From Acidobacteriota bacterium (GTDB lineage: Bacteria > Acidobacteriota > Terriglobia > Terriglobales > Acidobacteriaceae), in NCBI GenBank assembly GCA_025359885.1, contig JANYDG010000006.1, positions 1 to 64,000 on the forward strand: 64,000 bases of DNA. The letters are read 5' to 3'. The translations under genes were made by a program, and so were the position numbers. The first letter of the stretch is position 1; each line of letters opens with the position of its first letter. This document shows, piece after piece, positions 49,663 through 58,346 of this stretch. Under the pieces are notes generated by a model. It did no database searches. It saw nothing but the letters and a program-made list of their open reading frames with translations, and was not told the DNA's origin.

Positions 49663-50601
49663 CTGAACACCTTCTGTCCGCCGCTCCAACACACTCCGTT
49701 TGGGACCGGTCACTCACCCCTCGGCTGACCATCGAGCCAGGCGACGAAGTGCAGTTTCAATGCACCGATGCCAGTGGCGGCCAGGTGCATCCAGCCATGA
49801 CAGCCACCGAATTTCAGCAGATGGATCGCACCCGCATTCACGCCCTCACCGGCCCGGTTTGGATTGAAAGAGCCGAGCCCGGCGACGTGCTTCAGGTGGA
49901 TGTTCTCTCGACACAGCATCGCGGCTGGGGCTGGTCGAGCATCATTGAAGGTCTGGGATTCCTCAAAGATCGCTTCCGCACGCCAACCCTCTTTCACTGG
50001 CATCTGGATGGCGACCAAACTCGCTCCCTGGCGCCAGCAGTGTTGCCCGTCCGACCCTTCCTCGGCGTCATGGGCGTCGCACGGGCCGAGCATGGCTCCT
50101 TCCGTACGCGCCCACCAGGCAGCTTTGGCGGTAACCTCGACGTACGCGAGTTGTGCGCTGGTTCAAAGCTGTATCTACCCATCTACACCCCGGGTGCCCT
50201 CTTCAGTTGCGGAGATGGGCATGCTGCACAGGGAGATGGTGAGGTCTGCATCAACGGCGTCGAATGCCCCCTGGACGTGACCCTCCGCTTTGCCTTGCAT
50301 AAACAGCAACCGCTGGCCGCTGGTTGAGTCCAGCGAAGCAGTCACTCCCGACGCCAGAGCCGATTCCTGGATCGTCGTCGAATCCGCCGAGGACGTGGTC
50401 GCAGCCGCAAAAGGTGCCACCTATCGCATGGTTGATTTGCTGGTAAGCCGCTGGGGTTTCAGCGAAGTGCATGCATACATCCTATGCAGCGTCGCGCTCA
50501 AGCTCCGGCTCAGTCAGATGGTCAATGAACCCGTCTACACCGTCAGCGGCGCCATCAGCAAGCAAATCCTGCCCGCCCGGGAGCTCTTCCCTGTCCTATG
50601 A
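49659..50601 (+). pseudogene. Acetamidase/formamidase broken by a 7-bp duplication
   Basis: The first frame (49659-50327) encodes most of an FmdA/AmdA-type amidohydrolase: IEPGDEVQFQCTDASGGQV, GPVWIERAEPGDVLQV, GSFGGNLDVREL, and PGALFSCGDGHAAQGDGEV. It then stops early. A tandem duplication CCGCTGG-CCGCTGG (50310-50316 and 50317-50323) shifts the frame. With one copy removed the frame runs on through PLVESSEAVTPDARADSWIV and YRMVDLLVSRWGFSEVHAY to TGA at 50601, giving a full-length protein of about 311 residues. That stop overlaps the next start by ATGA, so the original gene was coupled on both sides. Sequencing error remains possible. Confidence 0.85.
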
Positions 50602-51080
50602 GTGACCAAGTATCCATACCGCGCCCTCCGTTTCCACCCTTTCACCACGAAACTGCAGTGCAAAAGGTCCGCATGGCCGAGGATGGCTGGAATTCCAGAA
50701 ATCCAGAGCGCGTCGCTCTGGCTTACACAACCGATTCCCGCTGGCGAAATCGGTCTGAATTCATCCATGGGCGGGCCGAGATCGTTGCTTTCCTGACGCG
50801 GAAGTGGAGTCTGGAACTGGATTACCGCCTCGTCAAGGAATTATGGGCTTTCGAGGGCAATCGTATCGCAGTGCGATTCGCCTATGAATTTCACAATGAT
50901 GCCGGGAACTGGTTTCGCGCCTATGGCAACGAAAACTGGGAATTTGATGAACTGGGTCTTATGCACGTACGACACGCAAGCATCAACGACCTGGCGATAG
51001 CTGGGGCAGAGCGCAAGTTCCGCTGGCCCTCAGGACCACGACCCGCCGACCATCCCGGGCTCACCGAGATCGGACTTTAA
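50598..51080 (+). CDS. DUF1348 / NTF2-like family protein
   Basis: A 160-residue protein of the DUF1348 group in the SnoaL/NTF2-like cone fold. The family text is easily seen: [68 protein letters not shown] and [18 protein letters not shown]. Function is unestablished; such folds serve as small-molecule isomerases, hydrolases or binding proteins. It overlaps the end of the (repaired) acetamidase frame by 4 nt. Confidence 0.88.
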   Translation: MSDQVSIPRPPFPPFHHETAVQKVRMAEDGWNSRNPERVALAYTTDSRWRNRSEFIHGRAEIVAFLTRKWSLELDYRLVKELWAFEGNRIAVRFAYEFHNDAGNWFRAYGNENWEFDELGLMHVRHASINDLAIAGAERKFRWPSGPRPADHPGLTEIGL

Positions 51081-51168
51081 AAACACGATGCAAGGTTATG
51101 ACCTCCTGGCGCAAACCGTCCAGACTTTGACTGAAATGTGCCGAAACCACCGACAAGGATGAGTCCCC

Positions 51169-51564
51169 ATGACCGTTTCTTCAGACGAAATCAATTTGCC
51201 CGAAGTCATCGCCGAGCTGAACGAACTCTACCCACGTTACGAGCAGGCGCTCATTTCGAACGACGTCTCCACGCTGGTCGCGATGTTCTGGGCATCACCG
51301 CAGGTCATGCGTTTCGGGGTCACAGAAAATCTTTATGGTGAAGATGAACTGGAAGCCTTTCGCCAAAGCCGCCCCTCCGCAAATCTCGCTCGCACAGTCA
51401 AGCGGCTCGACATCGTCAGCTTTGGCCGCGATTTCGCCAGTATCACCCTTGAATTTCAACGAGATACAGCCAAAGGAACGGTACTGGGAAGGCAAAGTCA
51501 GGTCTGGGTACGACTAAGCCAGGGTTGGCGTATCGTCTCTGCTCACGTATCACTCTTGCCGTAA
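51169..51564 (+). CDS. hpxZ: HpxZ/AtzH-like protein (DUF3225, SnoaL-like)
   Basis: This is a 131-aa protein of the HpxZ/AtzH family, whose members sit beside oxalurate or 1-carboxybiuret amidase genes. Recognisable blocks are LPEVIAELNELYPRYEQALISNDVSTL, MFWASPQVMRFGVTENLYG, ARTVKRLDIVSFGRDFAS and GRQSQVWVRLSQGWRIVSAHVS. The catalytic role of the family is debated. Here it ends the plus-strand string; the matching amidase (AtzE/HpxY-like in signature) lies 11 kb away at 62.9 kb in the same larger locus. Confidence 0.85.
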   Translation: MTVSSDEINLPEVIAELNELYPRYEQALISNDVSTLVAMFWASPQVMRFGVTENLYGEDELEAFRQSRPSANLARTVKRLDIVSFGRDFASITLEFQRDTAKGTVLGRQSQVWVRLSQGWRIVSAHVSLLP

Positions 51565-51868
51565 AAATACCAGTCACAATACGGGACAGACGCTCGATAT
51601 TTGCCTTTTTCGACCGCGTCAAAGTTGCACAAACGGCATACGTTTGGCAACGGAAAAGCCCAAATTTTTCCTTGAATTTCACGACAAGTGGGGTATTGTA
51701 TTGGTAACCCCGCAGAACTTTCACGAGCGGTTCAACCAACGGGCACGACCGTTTTTCTACCCTTTTCTCCTTTTTGATCTGCGGCATACGCGGATCGGTG
51801 TACAACCCTAAGGTCTTGAAGCTTAGCTCAAGGCCCAAGGGAAATCCCTACTTTGTGAGGCCCTGCAC
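51565..51868 (+). promoter_or_regulatory. Upstream region of the TonB receptor with palindrome and putative promoter
   Basis: The 304-bp gap contains no gene. A 17-bp palindrome CAAACG-GCATA-CGTTTG (51630-51646) looks like a dimeric regulator site. About 25 bp further is a possible sigma-70 promoter, TTGAAT (51672-51677), 16-bp spacer, TATTGT (51694-51699). Both are visual predictions. Confidence 0.35.
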
Positions 51869-54800
51869 TTGAAATCTTCTATGCGTACTGGCTTTTATTC
51901 GTTCTTCCGGCTGCTTGTCTTGGCAGTAGTCGCAGCGCTGTGGACGTCTCCCCTCGTGGCACAGCAGACCCTTGGCGCCATTACAGGTGAAGTTACTGAC
52001 ACTTCAGGCAGCGTAATCCCCAACGCGACAGTCACGATTGTGAGCGAACAGACTGGACTTACCCGTGTCGTAAAAACCAATGGGACTGGCGACTACCTGT
52101 TCGCTAACCTTCCCATCGGAACCTACACGCTCACCTATGCAGCAGAAGGATTTGACGGTCAGAAAACACCGCATATCGCCGTCCAGGCAGACCGCACCGC
52201 CACCGTCGCAGCCAAACTCAAGGTTGGCTCGACCGGTGACACGGTAACGGTTGAGGCTTCCCCGCTGTTGAATGCAGTCGATACAACCAACGGTTATGTG
52301 CTCGGGAAAGAACAGATCGAAGCGATTCCCCTGGCAACCGGCAGCTTTACAGGCCTCGCAATCCTCACGCCTGGCGTGAACGCAGAATTACTCGGCGGCA
52401 CCGGTGCCTCCAGCGGACTCGGCAACCAGCCGATCTGGGCCAACGGACAGCGCGATACCTCCAACACATTCCTGCTCAACGGCGTCGACGCCAGCAACCT
52501 CTTCAACGGCAAGAGCACCAGCGCGGTTGGCTCGAACCGCCTCATCAATAACACCGGTGGATTCAGCGCCGGTGCGGGTGGCGAAGTCAGCAGTGCCGGT
52601 TCCGTCTACCTCGCAATCGGCCAGGCCCTCCCCACTCCGCCCCCCGACACACTGTCTGAAGTGCGCGTGAACGCATCCATGTACGATGCCCAGCAAGGTT
52701 CAACATCCGGCGCACACATCGACATGAGCACTGCCTCGGGCACCAACAAAGTTCATGGAACGGCTTGGTTCAATCGCGGCACCAACTTCCTTAACGCAGC
52801 GCCTTTCTTCTTCAAGCAGGATCCTGCCATCGCGGCCGACCAGAAGAACCCACAACTGCATCGCTGGTCTGCAGGATTCACAGCGGGTGGACCGCTTCTG
52901 AAAGACAAGCTCTTCGGATTCATCAGCTATCAGCAGGTCCATGTCTCCGATCAGGAAACGGGTATCTCGCACCTCGATGTACCCACCATGCTTACAGAAG
53001 ACCGCAGCAACTCAGCCCTCGCCGACGTCGCCAACAATGAGTTTGGCGCTCAGATTTCCTCAAGCGGAATCAATTCCGTCGCGAGCTACATCATGAACTA
53101 CAAGCTCCCTAACGGAAAATACATGATTCCCTCGGCCGCAATTACCTTGCCAGCCGACGGCTCCATTACCTACAACGCCACTGTTCCCGGCACTTCCTAT
53201 TTCTTCACCAAGCAAGGCGTTGCAGACGTGGACTGGAACGCAAGCACAAAGGATACCCTGGCCTTCAAGTACTATTATCAGTCCGACCCAGGTCGAAATC
53301 CCTACGCCTATTCGAGCGTCGCAGGATGGACCCAGAAACTCGACGCTGGGAGCCAGGTCGTCTCAATGAACAATACCTGGATCATCAAGCCCAATCTCAG
53401 CACCACCCAGACCCTTGGCTTCATTCGTGAAAAGGAGTACGGAGCCAACGAACAGCCCTTTTCTCCCGACCAGGCAGGCATGAGCCTCTTCGGTTCGCCT
53501 GTATTCCCCGGGATCTCGGTCGTCGATGCGCTCGGCAGCAACCCGGCAGGTCTATCCAATAAGGGCTTCAACATCGGATCCGGTGGATTCCAGATGGGGT
53601 CTTACACCGGCGTTTTCCAGAATCGTCTGATGCCCTCAGCCAATGCTATCTGGACTCTCGGACGCCACACCGTCACCCTGGGCGGCAGCTATGCCTACAC
53701 TCAGTTGACCGCGCGTAACAACCGCAGCCAGCACGGCAACAATCCTGGCGAAGCGATGATTTCGGTCGGCAACTTTGGCCAGTTCCTCGCTGGGGCACCC
53801 CTCGGTTACAACGCAAACTATTCATTCGCAACCAGCTCCTACATGTTGGGTGACGCAAATCGCTACTTCCGCGCTCCCCAGGTAGGTAGCTACATCCAGG
53901 ATAAGTATCAGATCACGCCGACAATCAGCCTGACCGCAGGGTTGCGCTACGACTGGAATGGCGGCTTTAGCGAAAAGCAGGGCCGCATCTACAACTTTGA
54001 CGCCTCTGACTACTCCTACGATGAGACCACGGGTGTCGTTGACCCGGCACACACCGGCTTCATCTTCCCCAGTAACTACAAGTACAAGACTCCGGGAGTC
54101 AGCTCGACGACGCTCACCGGTCGGCAGTGGGGTTTCGCGCCCCGCGTCGGCTTCGCATGGAATCCGCATTTCTTGGATTCCAAGCTCGTTGTCCGCGGCG
54201 GCGGCGGTATGTATTATGACCGCGGCGAACTCTTTAGCTATCTCTCTCCTGGATATGCCTCCGGTGTCGTCACCGGCGGTCCGTACGGCGTTTCGCAGTC
54301 GCCTCCGTTCGTCAAGACCCTTTACCCCAACGACGCCAACGGCTTTCCACTGATCAATAACACTTCGCTTTCCAATCCCTTCTGCGACTCCATGGCTACG
54401 ACTGGCCAGGCAAACTTTTGCGGTACCAAGCCGGCTGAGCCGATTGGCTCCCCGAACAGCCTCGTCATTCCCTCCAAAGCTGACATCGCTTTCGGTGCCC
54501 TGCTGCCTACCTTTGCCGTCTATGACCGCAAGGCGACCCTTCCCTACACAATGAACTTTACCCTCGATATGCAATTCCAGCCTCGACCAGACCTGCTGAT
54601 CGAACTCGGTTACGTTGGAAATCTCGCCCGCCATCAGGTCATTCCTCTGCCATTCAACCAGTCTCAGATTGCCAGTGTTGACCATCCCATCCACGGCGAA
54701 AAGTACACTTACGGTTACTGCGCCAATGACGGCGCCGGTAACCCCATCAACATGGCGACCTTGCCCACTCCGGGTAACCAGGTCTGCCAGAATTTTGGTG

Positions 54801-55786
54801 GGTTCTCGGGCGGTACCTTCGAGGGCGGCAACGTCGACCTCCGCGTTCCATTCATCGGCTACTCCGCCGAGGCGGAAAGCTTCTCGACCGTGGGTGTTGC
54901 GAGCTACCACGCTCTGCAGGCTCACATCGAAAAGCGCCTGAGCCACGGTCTGCAGGCCGGTGCGTCCTATACGTACTCCCATGCCCTCGACGAACAGAGT
55001 GCGATGGGCCTCTTCTACAACGGCAACAACCCGCTGCACGTTAGGGATAGCTATGCCTCGGCCGACTTCGACCGAACGCATGCCATCAACTTCAACTACG
55101 TCTATCACATTCCCTCGGTCGCCAAGGCTAGCTCGCTTCTGGGCAAGGTTTTGAATGACTGGACGCTCGAAGGCATCACCGTCCTGCAAAGCGGTCAACC
55201 CTACAGCATCGTAGATTTCTCGGGTTCCGTCGGCAGCCTCTACTACTCAACCTCTGACGGCATCACCAACCCAATCCTCCCGCTGAAACCAGGCATCAAG
55301 CCCAAACAGGCGCTCACCGGTCATTCGGGAGCATTCTTCAAGTCCGCTCTCGACGCCTCCAAGTTCTACGTTCCGGCGGTCGCTGCAGGTACCAGTGGCG
55401 TCCCGCCCTGCGGTGCTGCAGTGGACAGTGGGGCAACAGTTTGCGATATCTACGAAACTGGATTCACCACCGGCCAGCGCAACATCTTCCGCCAGTCTTT
55501 CCAGAAGCGCGCCGATGTTTCTCTGGTCAAGAAGGTCACCTTCCACGAACGATATGGCTTCGAGTATCAGTTGGAAGTCTTCAACATCAGCAACACGCCC
55601 AGCTTTGACATTCCAAGCAATGAGCCGAACGAAGGCTACTACAACGAGTCGCCAGGCTACAACGCGAATGCAAGCTTTGACACCAACTTTAAGAACCAGT
55701 ATCCGCAACAGCCGACTTTGGGCTACGTTCACTCTGCAATCGGCAGCGCTCGTCAGATCCAGATGACGTTGCACATGTCCTTCTAA
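51869..55786 (+). CDS. TonB-dependent outer-membrane receptor, Oar-like
   Basis: A 1305-residue outer-membrane receptor of the type expanded in acidobacteria. The signal peptide is residues 1-32 (LLVLAVVAALWTSPLVAQQ). Residues about 35-115 form a carboxypeptidase-regulatory-like beta domain (GEVTDTSGSVIPNATVTIV, GTYTLTYAAEGF). A plug domain follows (IPLATGSFTGLAILTPGV, NTFLLNGVDASNLF), then a long beta-barrel with repeated aromatic strands, ending in the outer-membrane signature phenylalanine (LHMSF). The TTG at 51869 has TGAGG 8 nt upstream; an ATG at 51881 is the alternative. It is flanked by two N-compound catabolic gene strings, so it may import their substrate. An intrinsic terminator follows. 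Confidence 0.93.
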   Translation: MKSSMRTGFYSFFRLLVLAVVAALWTSPLVAQQTLGAITGEVTDTSGSVIPNATVTIVSEQTGLTRVVKTNGTGDYLFANLPIGTYTLTYAAEGFDGQKTPHIAVQADRTATVAAKLKVGSTGDTVTVEASPLLNAVDTTNGYVLGKEQIEAIPLATGSFTGLAILTPGVNAELLGGTGASSGLGNQPIWANGQRDTSNTFLLNGVDASNLFNGKSTSAVGSNRLINNTGGFSAGAGGEVSSAGSVYLAIGQALPTPPPDTLSEVRVNASMYDAQQGSTSGAHIDMSTASGTNKVHGTAWFNRGTNFLNAAPFFFKQDPAIAADQKNPQLHRWSAGFTAGGPLLKDKLFGFISYQQVHVSDQETGISHLDVPTMLTEDRSNSALADVANNEFGAQISSSGINSVASYIMNYKLPNGKYMIPSAAITLPADGSITYNATVPGTSYFFTKQGVADVDWNASTKDTLAFKYYYQSDPGRNPYAYSSVAGWTQKLDAGSQVVSMNNTWIIKPNLSTTQTLGFIREKEYGANEQPFSPDQAGMSLFGSPVFPGISVVDALGSNPAGLSNKGFNIGSGGFQMGSYTGVFQNRLMPSANAIWTLGRHTVTLGGSYAYTQLTARNNRSQHGNNPGEAMISVGNFGQFLAGAPLGYNANYSFATSSYMLGDANRYFRAPQVGSYIQDKYQITPTISLTAGLRYDWNGGFSEKQGRIYNFDASDYSYDETTGVVDPAHTGFIFPSNYKYKTPGVSSTTLTGRQWGFAPRVGFAWNPHFLDSKLVVRGGGGMYYDRGELFSYLSPGYASGVVTGGPYGVSQSPPFVKTLYPNDANGFPLINNTSLSNPFCDSMATTGQANFCGTKPAEPIGSPNSLVIPSKADIAFGALLPTFAVYDRKATLPYTMNFTLDMQFQPRPDLLIELGYVGNLARHQVIPLPFNQSQIASVDHPIHGEKYTYGYCANDGAGNPINMATLPTPGNQVCQNFGGFSGGTFEGGNVDLRVPFIGYSAEAESFSTVGVASYHALQAHIEKRLSHGLQAGASYTYSHALDEQSAMGLFYNGNNPLHVRDSYASADFDRTHAINFNYVYHIPSVAKASSLLGKVLNDWTLEGITVLQSGQPYSIVDFSGSVGSLYYSTSDGITNPILPLKPGIKPKQALTGHSGAFFKSALDASKFYVPAVAAGTSGVPPCGAAVDSGATVCDIYETGFTTGQRNIFRQSFQKRADVSLVKKVTFHERYGFEYQLEVFNISNTPSFDIPSNEPNEGYYNESPGYNANASFDTNFKNQYPQQPTLGYVHSAIGSARQIQMTLHMSF

Positions 55787-55807
55787 GCTAACATCACCAC
55801 AGAACGC

Positions 55808-55841
55808 AAAAAAAGGCGGTCCGCTTGCGGGCCGCCTTTTT
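55808..55841 (+). terminator. Intrinsic terminator after the TonB receptor
   Basis: A GC-rich stem-loop with A-rich left and T-rich right flanks (AAAAGGCGG...CCGCCTTTTT, about 15 bp with one G-U pair) ends about 50 bp past the receptor stop. The A/T flanks let it work on both strands, so it can also end the convergent operon. Confidence 0.9.
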
Positions 55842-55853
55842 GATGGGTCAAAT

Positions 55854-56699
55854 TCAGAAAACTTGTCGCGTCAGGGTTACATGCAGGGTCTCCTCATTGG
55901 CCCGATGAAATCCACCTTGCAACTCGGCGGACGTCTCAAATCTGTCCCCGGCCACGTGTCGTGCCGGAAACGAAAACGTCAGGGATTCCGCGGCAAACGG
56001 CCATGGGTCCAGTCGAAAGTGACGCGGGCCCAGAGGTTGAACCGCGACCTCCACACTCCCGCCGCTATGCAGCGCCAAAGGATGCAGAAGAGTAGCCTCC
56101 CGATCAAAAGCGACGCACGTCAGCAGCGAAAGATTATCGCAAGCCTGCAGCAGACGAAAATGATCCTCGATCCGCTCCATGCTCTGCTCCTCCGCTGACA
56201 GAGAGCCATCGGCATGAATCAAATCCATCAGCCGCGCCTGATACACGCGTTGCCCATCGAGAAACGCATCAAGCAGTGGTAACTGTTCCGCAGCAATGGT
56301 CGAACGATCCGCATGAGCGGTCAGCAGATTGTACGTATGCAGCGCGATCAACAGACCCGCGTAAGGGTCCTTCTCTGCGATGATGCGCACCGCCCGCTCG
56401 CGTACCGTGAGATAGTCCACCAGATCGATCTCTTCAAACGCGGAGTACTTCCCCACCAACTCAATCGAAAACGCCGAAGGCTTCCCTTCCCGCGTGATGC
56501 TCGGATGCGCGTCACGGTCAGCCCATCCATCATCATGGGTTGAAATGCCATACAGCACGCGCTGCCGTGGCTCAGGACTGCGAAACTGCGCATTACCCCA
56601 GGCTTTCGCAAACTCCCCCGCAAGCCGTGCATGGTCAGGATGGGTAATCAGCCACCAGCCGCTTTCAGACTTCATACGCAACATTGCAAACGCTCCCAT
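55854..56699 (-). CDS. DUF3891 family protein, 281 aa
   Basis: A soluble protein of the DUF3891 family. It starts MLRMKSESGWWLITHPDHARLAG after a short leader, with HDDGWADRDAHP, LHTYNLLTAHAD and FRLLQACDNLSLLTCV blocks; the pattern of conserved His/Asp (HPDHARL, THDDGW) suggests a metal-dependent HD-like hydrolase, but this is unproven. The start at 56699 is preferred since the longer open frame overlaps the permease gene. It is the last gene of the minus-strand catabolic operon, 10 bp behind the ABC permease. Confidence 0.82.
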   Translation of the reverse strand: MGAFAMLRMKSESGWWLITHPDHARLAGEFAKAWGNAQFRSPEPRQRVLYGISTHDDGWADRDAHPSITREGKPSAFSIELVGKYSAFEEIDLVDYLTVRERAVRIIAEKDPYAGLLIALHTYNLLTAHADRSTIAAEQLPLLDAFLDGQRVYQARLMDLIHADGSLSAEEQSMERIEDHFRLLQACDNLSLLTCVAFDREATLLHPLALHSGGSVEVAVQPLGPRHFRLDPWPFAAESLTFSFPARHVAGDRFETSAELQGGFHRANEETLHVTLTRQVF

Positions 56700-56709
56700 G
56701 CACCGCCAG

Positions 56710-57501
56710 CTACTCCGGAATATCGGAGCGGCTTGACTCATGCCAGTTATGAAGGAAATACCACTCAAGAAACATTCCGATAAAGAAGAAGACAAAGCCC
56801 AGCATCGCCGCGGCAATGACCAGTGCAAAGAGAAAATCCGTCTCGCTCTGATTGCTCGCATATGTGATCGTATAGCCCAGTCCGCCCTCGCCAACCCGAC
56901 TTGAACCAGCGAAGAGTTCCCCGACAATTGAGCCAATCACAGCAATGCCAGCCGAAACGCGAATGCCCACAAAGAAGCTCGGCATCGCATGCGGCAGCCT
57001 CAGCTTAAAGAGCACCTGCAGCGGGCTCGCGTTGTGCATGACAAAAAGATGAACCAGGTTTTCGTCAACACTGATCAGCCCCTGGGTCGTGTTCGCAATA
57101 ATCGGCGCAAGACAAATGATAAACGTGATCAGCGCCACAGAATAAACACCCGCCCCCGCCCACATGATAATCAGCGGAGCAATGGCCACGATAGGCACCG
57201 TCTGCAACAAAATGGTGTACGGATACAGCAGTCTGCGTAACCCCCGCCACTGCGCAAAGATCAGCGAAATCAACACAGCCACAAATATGCTGCCCGCCAG
57301 GCCCATTCCCGCAGCCTCGGCCGTAAGCAGCAGCGACTGTAACAGTGTCGGAAAGCGCGAAACGATTGCCTTGGCTACCAGGTCCGGACCCGGCAGCATG
57401 TACGGTGGAACTTTGAAGATCATCACCCCAATCTGCCAACTTGAGAGCAGCAGGCCAAAGACAAAAACGCTATTCAGTGCGAACCAGAGTTTGCGATTCA
57501 T
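56710..57501 (-). CDS. ABC transporter permease (NitT/TauT/ThiX-like)
   Basis: An inner-membrane permease of 263 aa with six predicted helices. The coupling-helix EAA-like motif appears in VHLFVMHNASPLQVLFKLRLPHAMPSFFVGIRVSAG, preceded by QTVPIVAIAPLIIMWAGAG, and followed by VIGSIVGELFAGSSRVGEGG, the signature of the nitrate/taurine/pyrimidine-precursor (SsuC/TauC/ThiX) family. Its start overlaps the ATPase stop by 4 nt. No periplasmic binding protein gene is present in the operon. Confidence 0.92.
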   Translation of the reverse strand: MNRKLWFALNSVFVFGLLLSSWQIGVMIFKVPPYMLPGPDLVAKAIVSRFPTLLQSLLLTAEAAGMGLAGSIFVAVLISLIFAQWRGLRRLLYPYTILLQTVPIVAIAPLIIMWAGAGVYSVALITFIICLAPIIANTTQGLISVDENLVHLFVMHNASPLQVLFKLRLPHAMPSFFVGIRVSAGIAVIGSIVGELFAGSSRVGEGGLGYTITYASNQSETDFLFALVIAAAMLGFVFFFIGMFLEWYFLHNWHESSRSDIPE

Positions 57502-58346
57502 ACTTGAACCTCCTCCGCGCTCTGCCCGTCAGGGCTATGCAAGCTCGCTGTTTGCACACTCCGCAACAGTCGAGAGACCTGCGCCACCTGTTCCTCATAA
57601 GCCATCGTCAACCGTGTTTCGGCCGTACGCGGCCACGGCAAATCAATCGGAATCACATGAGCAACCCTGCCCGGGTGAGGCGCCAGAATTACAATCCGAG
57701 TTGAAAGAAAAACTGCCTCCGCCACCGAGTGAGTTACAAACATCACTGTCCACTTCTGCTCAGAATACAGCCGCAAAAGTTCTTCATTCAGCCGATCACG
57801 ACTCATCTCATCGAGCGCTGCAAACGGCTCATCCAGAAGCAGCAGACTGGGCCGGCTCACCAGCGCACGCGCAATTGACACACGCATCTTCATGCCGCCT
57901 GAGAGTTGCCTTGGATAGCGCTGCGCCACTGCCGTCAGCCCCACAAGCTCCAGCATCTTTGCAACTTTGGCAATCCGTGTTTCCTTCTTTTCATGCTCCA
58001 GTTCCAGCCCCAAACCTACATTCTGCTCCACCGTGCGCCAGGGCAGCAGAGTGGCATCCTGAAAGATGAAGCTCATCTGATCACGCGCTGCGGCGGGCGA
58101 TTTTCCCATCACCTCAAGCTGACCTGAGGATGCCGGAGTCAGCCCAGAGACCAGCCGAAGCAACGTCGATTTGCCGCACCCTGACGGACCCAGGAGCGAG
58201 ACAAATTCATGCTTGTCCACGCGAATCGAAATGTCCTGCAGAGCCAGTGACCCGCGTCGAAACTTCTTGCTCACGCCGATCAGGACAACTTCAGTTTGCG
58301 AAGCCCGGGCTTCGACTGATCTGGAATTCGGGTCGCCCGTCTTCAT
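57498..58346 (-). CDS. ABC transporter ATP-binding protein (NitT/TauT family)
   Basis: The ATPase of the same importer, 282 aa. Walker A is LLGPSGCGKSTLLRLVSG, the Q-loop FIFQDATLLPW, the signature RQLSGGMKMRVSIARAL, Walker B SLLLLDEPFAALDE and the H-loop VMFVTHSVAEAVFLS, in TauB/SsuB/ThiZ style. It is coupled by 4-nt overlaps to the CocE-like hydrolase upstream and the permease downstream, so import and hydrolysis are expressed together. Confidence 0.95.
   Translation of the reverse strand: MKTGDPNSRSVEARASQTEVVLIGVSKKFRRGSLALQDISIRVDKHEFVSLLGPSGCGKSTLLRLVSGLTPASSGQLEVMGKSPAAARDQMSFIFQDATLLPWRTVEQNVGLGLELEHEKKETRIAKVAKMLELVGLTAVAQRYPRQLSGGMKMRVSIARALVSRPSLLLLDEPFAALDEMSRDRLNEELLRLYSEQKWTVMFVTHSVAEAVFLSTRIVILAPHPGRVAHVIPIDLPWPRTAETRLTMAYEEQVAQVSRLLRSVQTASLHSPDGQSAEEVQV

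Noticed and set aside
53822-55198. 458-codon minus-strand open frame inside the TonB receptor gene
   Set aside because: Antisense to a clear outer-membrane receptor; long only because of the receptor's codon bias.
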